This document shows positions 43,259-50,736 of a stretch of 64,000 nt of DNA, piece by piece. Origin of the DNA: Natrinema sp031626495 (GTDB lineage Archaea; Halobacteriota; Halobacteria; Halobacteriales; Natrialbaceae); NCBI RefSeq assembly GCF_031626495.1, contig NZ_JAMQOJ010000003.1, positions 310,001 through 374,000 of the forward strand, given 5' to 3'. Each line of letters opens with the position of its first letter. Position 1 is the first letter of the stretch. The notes below the pieces were generated by a model. It was given only the letters and a program-made list of their open reading frames with translations. It ran no database searches and had not been told where the DNA came from. The position numbers and the translations under genes were made by a program.

Positions 43259-43798
43259 ATGGTCAACGCGTTCTGGCTCGATCGCGACCTCGAGCGAGCC
43301 GCGGCGTGGCTGGTCGACCGCCACGTCACGAGCAGCGTCTTCGAGTGTTCGATGGTGCTGACGACCGCGGTCCAGCAGAACGGCTACCCGGAGTCCGCCG
43401 ACCTGTACTTCACCCATCCCGACAATCCGCTGACCCGCTGGGCGGCGCGCTCGGCCGCCAACTGGCAGTACCTGCGCGAGTACACCGCGGCGGCCCACGA
43501 GGAGTGGCGCTACCGCTGGGACCACGACCCGACGGAGCGCCACGGCTGCTGGGCGACCGTTCGCTCGCTGGACGACGCGGCCGTCGTCGACCTCGAGTGG
43601 CCCGCCGAGGGCCGAACGGACCCGCCCCAGCTGACGGGTGAGTGGACGACCGACGACTACGTCGACGCGTATCGGTACTACTACGCCAACGACAAACGCC
43701 ACCTGTTCGGCTGGGCGAAAGATCGGTCGATGCCGCCCTGGATCGACGAGTACACGGTCGACGAAGCGGCGAACACAGCGGTCGACGATGTGGGGTGA
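43259..43798 (+). CDS. Phage-type conserved protein (DRHVxxxxxE family)
   Basis: 179 residues from the ATG at 43259. The pattern VNAFWLDRDLERAAAWLVDRHVTSSVFECSMVLTTAV, then THPDNPLTRWAARSAANWQYLREYTAAAHEEWRYRWD, is like a protein family known from phages and bacteria (LDxDPxxAAxxHCDKHVxKMxLE...THxNHPxxxWxxxSxxNYxWL). The His pair and DRHV suggest a metal site and perhaps nuclease or nucleic acid modification, but no activity is established. The three adjacent plus-strand genes may form one unit. Confidence 0.65.
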   Translation: MVNAFWLDRDLERAAAWLVDRHVTSSVFECSMVLTTAVQQNGYPESADLYFTHPDNPLTRWAARSAANWQYLREYTAAAHEEWRYRWDHDPTERHGCWATVRSLDDAAVVDLEWPAEGRTDPPQLTGEWTTDDYVDAYRYYYANDKRHLFGWAKDRSMPPWIDEYTVDEAANTAVDDVG

Positions 43799-43905
43799 GC
43801 GTCGTTCCGCCGCAGCGTCGCACCGATCTGCGTCGGTCGAACCGCGAGTGGTCTCCGGGCGAATTCGGGCACGTGGTTTATACGCCCTCGGGAGAGTCGG
43901 TGGGT

Positions 43906-44046
43906 ATGCGTAGTTCAGGACTACGGCGGCGTGACGTGTTAGTCGCGGTGTCGAGCGGCTCCATCGCGCTCGCAGGGTGTTCCGACGGGACGGTCGACCG
44001 ATCGAGCTACGGAACCGCGTACGGGCGGAGCTACGGAGCCGAGTAA
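43906..44046 (+). CDS. 46-residue Tat lipoprotein
   Basis: MRSSGLRRRDVLVAVSSGSI then ALAGC gives a full Tat signal with lipobox; the mature part is only about 20 residues (SDGTVDRSSYGTAYGRSYGAE), Ser/Gly/Tyr-rich. It ends 2 nt before the beta-helix gene. Such a minimal lipopeptide could serve as membrane anchor or partner of the following protein, which itself lacks a signal. Short, but the signal peptide and spacing make it a credible gene. Confidence 0.6.
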   Translation: MRSSGLRRRDVLVAVSSGSIALAGCSDGTVDRSSYGTAYGRSYGAE

Positions 44047-44048
44047 GC

Positions 44049-45551
44049 ATGGCCGATCGGACGCCGCGTCTCGGACTGGGGACGTTCGACCCGGGCGACG
44101 AGTGGGACCACACCGACACGGTCGAGGCCGTCGACGAACGCGCGATCGTCCGCGGGCCGATCGCCGAGCGACCGGCAGCGGGCGAGTACGACGACGAACT
44201 CTATCACGCGACCGATCAGGGGATCACCTGGCGCTGGGACGCCGACGGCGAGGACTGGACCTATTTCAGCGGTCGGGGATGTGCCGATCGGCCGGTGCCG
44301 GGGACGAGTCACTTCGAGGCGGCACGGCTCACCCACGCGCGGACTGCGGAGACGCCGGTCTGGAACGTCGAGGCCCACGGGATCGAGGGCGACGGGACGA
44401 CCGAGGTCGGCCGGGCCGTTCACGACCTCCTCGAGACGGTCGCCGAGGCCGGCGGCGGGATCGCGTACTTCCCGCCCGGACGATATCTCCTCGAGCGGAC
44501 GCCGCTGGTTGGCGACGACACGATCTTGCTGGGCGCGGGGCGCTCGACCGTCCTCGAGGGGCCGCGGCCCGACGGCGACGAGGGCCGAGCGCTCGTCTCG
44601 AACAGGGGCTACGACGAGACCGAATACGACGGCGCGTCGAACTGGGGGATCCGCAACGTCCGGATCGACTCCCCGGAGTCGACCGGGATTATGCCCGCAC
44701 ACGCCGAAAACGTCCGGCTGGAGAACATCTACGGCGACCGGATCTATTACCATCACATCGACGTCGTGTCCTCGAAGAACGTCACCGTGGACGGTTTCTG
44801 GGCGACCCGCGGCGGCGAGGGCGACTCCGACGCGCCGGTGCAGTTCGACAGTCAGCGGTCGGGAACGAACTGGAACAGTATCTGGGACGGGCACGACGAC
44901 GGGCTCGTCGCGGACGACGATACGCCGACCCGCAACTGCACTCTCACGGACTTCGAGATCGATCCGGTGAACGAGCCCGAGTACGGGGTCCACCTTCACC
45001 GCGGCGAAACCGAGTCGATCACGCTCAGCGACGGCTACATCACGGGCTGTCAGTATACGGCGATCAGGGGCGACCCCGACGAGAGCGTATCGGACCTGAC
45101 GGTCGACGGCGTCTCGTGTCTCGAGAACGCGAGGGGGATCACCCTGGGCCACGTCGAGAGCGGACGCCGGGAGTTGACGGTCGACAACGTGACCATCAGG
45201 ACCGACGACGGCGATCTGGCCGCCGGGTCGGGACTGTACGCGGCCGGTTTCGACGGCGCTGCGATCTCGAACGTCACCGTCAGCGGCGCGTTCACCAACG
45301 CGATCATCTTCGACGACATGACCGACCTGAAGCTGAGCACCGTGACGGCGACCGGGGCCGACGATCAAGCATTCCGGTTCCGAGAGAACGTCGACGCGAC
45401 GCTCACGACGGCTCGAGCGGCGAACTGCGGCAGCGCGGGCGTCTACTCCGGACCCGACAGCAGCGTCGCCTACGGCGGCGTCACGTTCGACGACGTCGGC
45501 GAGGCCGTCGTCGTCGACGGCGAGACGCGGGCGTGGCGGACGTCGTCCTGA
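44049..45551 (+). CDS. Right-handed beta-helix protein (pectate-lyase / tailspike-like)
   Basis: 500 residues from the ATG at 44049. The N-terminal 95 residues (ERAIVRGPIAERPAAGEYDDELYHATDQGITWRWDADGEDW) look like a virion-attachment or head domain. From about 115 (NVEAHGIEGDGTTEVGRAVHDLLETVAEAGGGIAYFPPGRYLL) it is the pectate-lyase superfamily start, followed by parallel beta-helix rungs with repeated NVTVDGF, NCTLTDFEI, SITLSDGYITGC, NVTVSGAF. No signal peptide is seen. Such proteins are polysaccharide-active enzymes or phage tail spikes; a sugar-binding role at the surface is likely. Confidence 0.8.
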   Translation: MADRTPRLGLGTFDPGDEWDHTDTVEAVDERAIVRGPIAERPAAGEYDDELYHATDQGITWRWDADGEDWTYFSGRGCADRPVPGTSHFEAARLTHARTAETPVWNVEAHGIEGDGTTEVGRAVHDLLETVAEAGGGIAYFPPGRYLLERTPLVGDDTILLGAGRSTVLEGPRPDGDEGRALVSNRGYDETEYDGASNWGIRNVRIDSPESTGIMPAHAENVRLENIYGDRIYYHHIDVVSSKNVTVDGFWATRGGEGDSDAPVQFDSQRSGTNWNSIWDGHDDGLVADDDTPTRNCTLTDFEIDPVNEPEYGVHLHRGETESITLSDGYITGCQYTAIRGDPDESVSDLTVDGVSCLENARGITLGHVESGRRELTVDNVTIRTDDGDLAAGSGLYAAGFDGAAISNVTVSGAFTNAIIFDDMTDLKLSTVTATGADDQAFRFRENVDATLTTARAANCGSAGVYSGPDSSVAYGGVTFDDVGEAVVVDGETRAWRTSS

Positions 45552-45657
45552 CCGCTCTCAGTGGATGCCGGTCCCTGGGCCGAGACCGTCACCCGATCGA
45601 TCGGTCCAGCATGAGCAACGAAAAGGTGTTTCCTCGAGGTGAGCGTACCGCCGCGGC

Positions 45658-46269
45658 ATGAGCGACCGGCCCACGACCGACTGGGCGTTCGACGACGAGT
45701 TCGCGGACGCGCTCGAGACGGTACCGGACGACCAGTTCGACCGCGAGCGGTTCGTTCCCGGCGTCGGCCCGCTCTCCGCGGACGTAATGCTCGTCGGCGA
45801 GGCCCCGGGGAAACAGGAAGTGGACCAGGGCGAGCCGTTCGTCGGTCAAGCCGGAAACCAACTCGACCGGGCGCTCGAGGCGATCGGCTACGACCGGGGC
45901 AATCTCTACATCACCAACCTCGTCAAGGTGCGCCCACCGGAGAACCGCGATCCCTACGTCGACGAGATCGAGGCCTGGCGGCCGGTGCTCGAGGCGGAGA
46001 TCGACCGCGTCGATCCGAGCGTGCTCGTCCCGCTCGGGAGCGTCGCGACGGACGAACTCCTCGAAACCGACGAGACGATCACCGACCTGCACGGGCAGGA
46101 GTTCGAGCGCGAGGTGCCACGCACCTCGGATTCCTCGAGCGGACGCAGTCCGCGAGAGCGCGAGGGACGGACCGTCGTGCCGGCGTTCCACCCGGCGGCG
46201 GCGCTGTACGACCGCAGCAAGGTCGACGCCGTCGAGGAAGACCTGCGGACGGCCCTCGAGTTAGCCTGA
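45658..46269 (+). CDS. Uracil-DNA glycosylase, family-4-like, without cysteines
   Basis: 203 residues. Family-4 UDG motifs are clear: motif A MLVGEAPGKQEVDQGEPFVG near residue 45, YITNLVKVRPPENRDP, VLVPLGSVA and motif B AFHPAAALYDRS near 180. Family 4/5 enzymes normally ligate a 4Fe-4S cluster through four cysteines; no cysteine occurs in this protein at all. A disordered Ser/Arg segment (TSDSSSGRSPREREGR) fills the position before motif B. It should still excise uracil from DNA if the fold is stable without the cluster. RBS-like GAGGTGAG precedes the ATG. Confidence 0.85.
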   Translation: MSDRPTTDWAFDDEFADALETVPDDQFDRERFVPGVGPLSADVMLVGEAPGKQEVDQGEPFVGQAGNQLDRALEAIGYDRGNLYITNLVKVRPPENRDPYVDEIEAWRPVLEAEIDRVDPSVLVPLGSVATDELLETDETITDLHGQEFEREVPRTSDSSSGRSPREREGRTVVPAFHPAAALYDRSKVDAVEEDLRTALELA

Positions 46270-46347
46270 CGGCTCGAGACTGCCGGAATCGAACCCGGTC
46301 CGTGCAGGCAGGAACGGCTTCCCGGAACCGGCGCTACGTTCGACGCG

Positions 46348-46644
46348 ATGTGGCCACCCATCACCGACGACGATGTCGGCAAGCGTGTCGAGAGCGCTGA
46401 CGGCGAGACGCTCGGGACCGTCGTCGACGTCGAGGCCGAGACCGCATACGTCGAGCCGGAGCCCGAACTGACCGACTCGATCAGGGCCGTCCTCGACTGG
46501 AACCGCGATGTCGGCGAAACCGTCCCGCTCGAGGACGACGCCGTCGGCGAGATCACCGCCGACGCGGTTCGGATCGACGCCGAGTTTTCGGCCGACAGCG
46601 TCGATTCTGACGCCGACCATCCGAGCAGCGCGGAGAATCGGTAG
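46348..46644 (+). CDS. PRC-barrel-like protein
   Basis: 98 residues. ITDDDVGKRVESADGETLGTVVDVEAETAYVEPEPELTDSIRAVLDW has the beta-barrel rhythm of PRC-barrel proteins (V..xDG..G.V.dve...ayv), and the tail is acidic and disordered. PRC-barrel proteins of this size occur in many haloarchaea. It follows the UDG gene by 78 nt; no functional link is visible. Confidence 0.65.
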   Translation: MWPPITDDDVGKRVESADGETLGTVVDVEAETAYVEPEPELTDSIRAVLDWNRDVGETVPLEDDAVGEITADAVRIDAEFSADSVDSDADHPSSAENR

Positions 46645-46815
46645 CCGCGGATCGGCGCGTCGGTCTCTCGGATGACGGCTGTGCGTGGGCGCGTCTCCCT
46701 CTCGCGCGGTGCGATCATCGAGCAGCGTCGCTGGCGTTCGGGCCGTCGCTCGAGCCCGTTCTCAGGGACGGAGCATAGCGTCGATCACGACGCCGCGACG
46801 GCGACGAACACCCGC

Positions 46816-47529
46816 TCAATCCTCCTCGTCGACCGCGTCCGATTCCCACCCCTCGCTGTGGATTCGCTCCTCGGGGGCGCCGAGTTCCCGGAGCCGATCG
46901 GTCGTCTCGACGACCATCCCCGGAACGCCGCAGACGTAGAAGTCCCTCGTTTCGAACTCGTCGAAGAGGTCCTCGAGATGCTCCTGGACGTAGCCGACGC
47001 GGCCGAGCCAGCTCCACTCCGGGTCCGACAGGGTGTAGGTCACCGCGACGGAGTCGTCCATCGCGGCCAGCTCGTCGAGCGTGCTCCGGTGGAAGATCGA
47101 GTCGGCCGTCCGCTCGCCGAAGACGAGGTGCGCGTCGCCGTTCCCGATTCGCGCGTACTGGCGGAGGATCGAGAGCAGCGGCGTCAGGCCAGTCCCGCTC
47201 GCGAGCAGGGCGATATCGCGGTCCGGGTTCTCGAGAGCGAGGTTTCCCTCGAACTCGCCGATCTCGACCTCGTCGCCGGGCGATCGCGTGTGCATGTACG
47301 AGGACGCGAGGCCGTCGTCGTACCGCTTGATCGCCAGCGCGAACTCGTCGGTGCCGGGGAGGGTCGTCGGACTGTACGGGCGGACGACCTCCGTGCCGCC
47401 GGCCTCGAACCGAACGGTGGTGTGCTGACCGGGGTCGAACGCGAACTCCTCGCCGGGAACACGGAGACGGAACCCCGTGACTCGCGGGGTGAGTCGATAC
47501 GTGTCGATGGTCGTGGCTGTCCGCGTCAT
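46816..47529 (-). CDS. Ferredoxin-NADP reductase-like flavoprotein
   Basis: 237 residues from the ATG at 47529 (MTRTATTIDTYRLTPRV); the ATG at 47589 would add 20 basic residues. FNR fold: FAD domain with VVRPYSPTTLPGTDEFALAIKRYDDGLASSYMHTRSPGD, where RPYS contacts FAD, and NAD(P) domain with IALLASGTGLTPLLSILRQYAR, HLVFGERTADSIFH and the C-terminal FYVCGVPGMVVETTDRL. No 2Fe-2S cysteines are fused. It delivers electrons between NAD(P)H and a ferredoxin, oxygenase or other partner; the partner is not adjacent. Confidence 0.85.
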   Translation of the reverse strand: MTRTATTIDTYRLTPRVTGFRLRVPGEEFAFDPGQHTTVRFEAGGTEVVRPYSPTTLPGTDEFALAIKRYDDGLASSYMHTRSPGDEVEIGEFEGNLALENPDRDIALLASGTGLTPLLSILRQYARIGNGDAHLVFGERTADSIFHRSTLDELAAMDDSVAVTYTLSDPEWSWLGRVGYVQEHLEDLFDEFETRDFYVCGVPGMVVETTDRLRELGAPEERIHSEGWESDAVDEED

Positions 47530-48060
47530 CGAATCCGACGTACGCGGATCGGACGGAAAACGGTCAGTGCCGTGTTCGACGACTGTCACGGCCGCGGGAA
47601 CGTCGGGGCGGCGGACGACTGGGCGACCCGCGGTCGGCGATCAGTCGGCCGTCGACCGAAACGCTCTCGATGTCCCGACCGACGACCCGAGACGAAAACG
47701 GTGCTCGAGTCGACGATGTTCCGGGACTCGCACGGCGTTTCGTCACGCGGCCGGTTACGGTCCCTTTCGGAGCGGTGTCGGCGTTCGAATCGCGGTAGAT
47801 GGGCGATAACAATGTCGTCAGTCCGTGACCGTCAGCCCAGTGATCAGAAAGACTCCCTCCAGTCGAAACCGGCCGGTTCGTCCGCCACCGTTCACTCGAG
47901 TCGCGAGCGTAACGTCGGCGCCGCGACGACGTCGCGGCCGCCCGAACGGTCCCAATCGTCGGGCACGCGAAGGCGAGTATCGGTTTCGAGTGCTCTCACT
48001 CGAGCGCGACAGATCCGAATAAACGGCCAAACGACCGCAGACGGAGAGAAAAGCGGCGAG
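47530..48060. other. Intergenic region without a recognisable gene
   Basis: 531 bases between the FNR-like gene and the subunit-IV-like gene. GC-rich, with open frames on both strands, but their translations are Arg/Ser/Pro-rich without motifs. No tRNA, repeat or inverted repeat longer than a few bases was seen. Confidence 0.45.
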
Positions 48061-48327
48061 TTACTGGATCGAGTAGCCCGCGGCGAGGGTCAGCAGGAAG
48101 ACCATGAACACCGCGGTGAGCATCAGGTAGGTGATCGAGCGGGGCTCGTCTTTGAGGTGCTGGAAGTAGCCGGCGATCAGTGACGTCTTGGTGATCGCCA
48201 GAACCATCGTTCCGGCGATGGCCATACCGTAGGTGAAGATCCCGTCGAAGTGGAAGAAGACGAACTTCCCCGTCGCTAACAGTATCAGTGCCACGTAAAT
48301 CAGGCCGTACGTGCGAAGGCTCGCCAT
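48061..48327 (-). CDS. Cytochrome c oxidase subunit IV-like membrane protein
   Basis: 88 residues with three hydrophobic helices: LIYVALILLATGKFVFFHF, YGMAIAGTMVLAITKTSLIAGYFQHL and ITYLMLTAVFMVFLLTLAAGY. The TKTSLIAGYFQHLKDE loop is characteristic of the small prokaryotic oxidase subunit IV (COX4 pro). It probably belongs to the heme-copper oxidase encoded at 50.7-54.2 kb and is separated from it by two plus-strand genes. A TATA-like box lies about 28 nt upstream. Confidence 0.85.
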   Translation of the reverse strand: MASLRTYGLIYVALILLATGKFVFFHFDGIFTYGMAIAGTMVLAITKTSLIAGYFQHLKDEPRSITYLMLTAVFMVFLLTLAAGYSIQ

Positions 48328-48351
48328 TGGTGGAGAATGTGGGTGACGGAT

Positions 48352-48359
48352 ACTTATAC
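48352..48359 (-). promoter_or_regulatory. TATA-like box of the subunit-IV gene
   Basis: Minus-strand GGTATAAGTA about 28 nt before the ATG at 48327, predicting a leaderless mRNA. Confidence 0.45.
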
Positions 48360-48494
48360 CTTACCTCATCCCGCTCGCACAGATGGCCAGACGACGTCCG
48401 TGTTCTCCCGAGTAGCGAGGCAACGCGGCGACGAGGCGCCGAACCGTGGGAGCGAAGCGACACGTAGATGGGTCGCCGCTCCGACTAGCCGGCA

Positions 48495-49895
48495 ATGAGT
48501 GGACGCTCGGCTCTCGCTCGCCGGACCGCTATCGGACTGGCCGCCGCGCTCGCGGTTTTCGGGTTCGGTACCGGCGTCGTCGCCGCCAGCAACGTCGCCG
48601 CCGGTCTCACCACTGGCGGCGACGTCACCGTCCCGACGTGGCTGTACCTCGCGACCGGCGGCGGCGCCGTCGGGGCGTCGGCGCTGTTGACGATGCTCGT
48701 CACCGACCGCGACGTGATCGGAACCTACCACGACCGTGCGCTCGAGACCTCCAGAGACCGACTGCTGGACGCCGGTTCGTTGCTGCTCGGCGTGATCGGT
48801 CTTCTCGGCCTCGCACTTATCGTCGCCGCCGGACTCGTCGGGCCGAACATCGGCCTCGTGAGCGCGACCGTCCTGATAACGTTCGTCGCGGGCCGCGCCC
48901 TGCTGACGATCGTTACCTACACTGTCGGCAACCCGTGGCCGGCGCTCAACCCGTGGCGACGGATCGCCGAAGTCCTGCCGACCGCCGACGAGCCCTATCC
49001 CTCCGCGTTCGAGTCCTGGCCCGCCGTCGTCGCCCTGCTGACGTTCGTCTGGCTCGAGATCGTCGCACCCCTTACGTCGTCGCCGGACACGCTGCTGGCC
49101 ATCCTCGTCGTCTACTCGCTGTTTACGATCTCGAGCGCGGTCGTCTTCTCGCCGTCGACCTGGTTCCGCCGAGGAGATCCGCTCTCGCTGTGGTTTCGAC
49201 TCTACGGGGCCGTCGCGCCGATCCAGCGCACCGACGACGGCTTCGAACTGCGATACCCCGGCTCACGACTGAGCGACGACGACCTCGTCACCGACACCTC
49301 GCTGGTGGCCTTCGTCCTCGCGCTGGTCTGGGAGCTGACCTTCAGCGGCTTCATCGTCACGCCGGTGGGCGTGCGGACCATCGAAGTCCTCGTCGGGATC
49401 GGCCTACCGCCGATCCTCGTCTACCTGGTCCTCCTCGTCGGCGGCTTCGGCCTGTTCTGGAAGGTGTACTGGATCGCCATCGATCGGACTCGCGAGCGCG
49501 CCGAGACGTACCTCTCCCGGCGCTACCTCGGACTCCGCTTTGCCGCACCGCTGTTGGCCATCGCGGCCGGCTACCACTTCGCCCACTACATCGGCTTCGG
49601 GCTCTCGCTGTGGCCGTCGCTGGTAGACGCCGCTGCGATGCCGCTGAATCCGCCGCCGAACCCGACCCAGTACGCGCTGCCGGGCTGGTTCGGCTACCTC
49701 GAGATCGCCGCCATCCTGCTCGGCCACGTCCTCGCGGTGTGGATCGCACACACCGTCTCCTTCGACCTCTTCCCCGGCAAGCTACAGGCGATCAGGAGCC
49801 AGTACCCGCTCATCGTCGTGATGGTCTTCTTTACGATGGTGAGCCTCTATCTGGTCTCACAGGGAACGATGAGTCCGCCGTTCGTGCCGAGCTAG
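48495..49895 (+). CDS. Multi-pass membrane protein beside oxidase genes
   Basis: 466 residues with about 11-12 hydrophobic segments, for example AIGLAAALAVFGFGTGVVAA, LLLGVIGLLGLALIVAAGLVG, AVVALLTFVWLEIVAPL, LVAFVLALVWELTFSGFIVTPVG, PPILVYLVLLVGGFGLFW and YPLIVVMVFFTMVSLYLVS. Histidines sit within or next to membrane parts (AIAAGYHFAHYIGFGLSL, ILLGHVLAVWIAHTVS), compatible with heme or metal binding. I do not know a family name. The neighbourhood suggests a role with the oxidase, for instance in assembly or metal supply, but this is context only. Confidence 0.75.
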   Translation: MSGRSALARRTAIGLAAALAVFGFGTGVVAASNVAAGLTTGGDVTVPTWLYLATGGGAVGASALLTMLVTDRDVIGTYHDRALETSRDRLLDAGSLLLGVIGLLGLALIVAAGLVGPNIGLVSATVLITFVAGRALLTIVTYTVGNPWPALNPWRRIAEVLPTADEPYPSAFESWPAVVALLTFVWLEIVAPLTSSPDTLLAILVVYSLFTISSAVVFSPSTWFRRGDPLSLWFRLYGAVAPIQRTDDGFELRYPGSRLSDDDLVTDTSLVAFVLALVWELTFSGFIVTPVGVRTIEVLVGIGLPPILVYLVLLVGGFGLFWKVYWIAIDRTRERAETYLSRRYLGLRFAAPLLAIAAGYHFAHYIGFGLSLWPSLVDAAAMPLNPPPNPTQYALPGWFGYLEIAAILLGHVLAVWIAHTVSFDLFPGKLQAIRSQYPLIVVMVFFTMVSLYLVSQGTMSPPFVPS

Positions 49896-49935
49896 CCGTG
49901 CGGCGAATCGGCAACCACTTCCTCGCGCCGCTGCA

Positions 49936-50235
49936 ATGGGCGATCAAATGGCGACCGATAGCGCGATCGAGCGGGAGTACGACGTGCCGGCCGACGAAAC
50001 GCCCGGCGCGACCTGTCCGTACTGCGGTCGGCCCTATCGCTCCGAGCAGTACGTGACGTTTCACATCGGCGTCGATCACGCCGATGAGTGTTCCGAGGCC
50101 GAACGCGAGGCCTTCGAGGAAGAGCGTGACGACGAGGAGTACGACCTTTTTACGTTCCACTTCAAGGCAGCCATCTCCGTTTTCCTGATCTACTTCCTGT
50201 TTACCTTCGTCTACGCGCTGGTCTGGGCGGGATAA
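49936..50235 (+). CDS. C2H2-type zinc-finger membrane-anchored protein
   Basis: 99 residues. TCPYCGRPYRSEQYVTFHIGVDH contains C-x2-C and two histidines spaced as in a C2H2 finger, followed by an acidic helix (ECSEAEREAFEEERDDEEYD) and one C-terminal membrane helix (FKAAISVFLIYFLFTFVYALVW). Similar small proteins occur near cytochrome oxidase genes in haloarchaea. A second in-frame ATG four codons later is an alternative start. Probably co-transcribed with the membrane protein 40 nt upstream. Confidence 0.75.
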   Translation: MGDQMATDSAIEREYDVPADETPGATCPYCGRPYRSEQYVTFHIGVDHADECSEAEREAFEEERDDEEYDLFTFHFKAAISVFLIYFLFTFVYALVWAG

Positions 50236-50480
50236 CGGGTCCCGTTCGATCGCGCGGCCGCCGCTCCGTTCCCGTCGTCGTCTTCTGCGTACGTAGCTTA
50301 CACTCTATCTCGAGACGGTGCTGTTGCCCCCTGTTCCGATCGGGCGTTCCGGTTCGGGCCATCGGGACAATCCGGAGCGAACGTGCTATCGAGCCGTCCA
50401 TCGACGCGACCGCTTCTCTGCCTCGAGCGTCGGCCGATCCGCTGGTGAGACCAGTCGATGATGCCGGGTTGTGAATGGGA

Positions 50481-50605
50481 TATAGTAGCCACTGAAGACC
50501 ACTGCACACCCGATCGCACGACGAAAAGGCGGTTCGGAGCGAGCAGCGAGCGCGAGACCCGCGGACTATGCGATCGATGTGTACATCGTATCAGTTGGTA
50601 CTATA
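50481..50605. repeat. MITE-like long inverted repeat element
   Basis: A 125-bp element in the 501-base gene-free gap 50236-50736. Ends: TATAGTAGCCACTGA (50481-50495) and TCAGTTGGTACTATA (50591-50605), inverted repeats with three mismatches. Inside, CGATCGCA (50511-50518) and TGCGATCG (50569-50576) form a second inverted pair, and the arms between them are partly complementary. No ORF. The arrangement fits a non-autonomous, palindromic mobile repeat; I recall very similar intergenic sequences in other haloarchaea. The rest of the gap shows nothing else. Confidence 0.65.
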
Positions 50606-50736
50606 GCCGAACCGCGACGGTCGTCGCCGGCCGGAACCGTCACCCCGTGCGAACTCGAGGGGCGGCGTTGGCACTCCGCTCGAATCGATCGGTAACGCAA
50701 AACGGCGAAAAACGAGCCCTGCGTAGCGGCGAGCCG

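Noticed and set aside
44102..45661. 519-codon plus-strand frame inside the beta-helix gene
   Set aside because: Extremely Arg-rich; the alternative frame gives regular beta-helix rungs and acidic composition.
46672..48183. 503-codon open frame on the plus strand across the FNR-like gene and the gap behind it
   Set aside because: Lies opposite a well supported FAD/NAD(P) protein; its translation is Val/Arg-rich without motifs, a typical mirror of GC-rich coding DNA.
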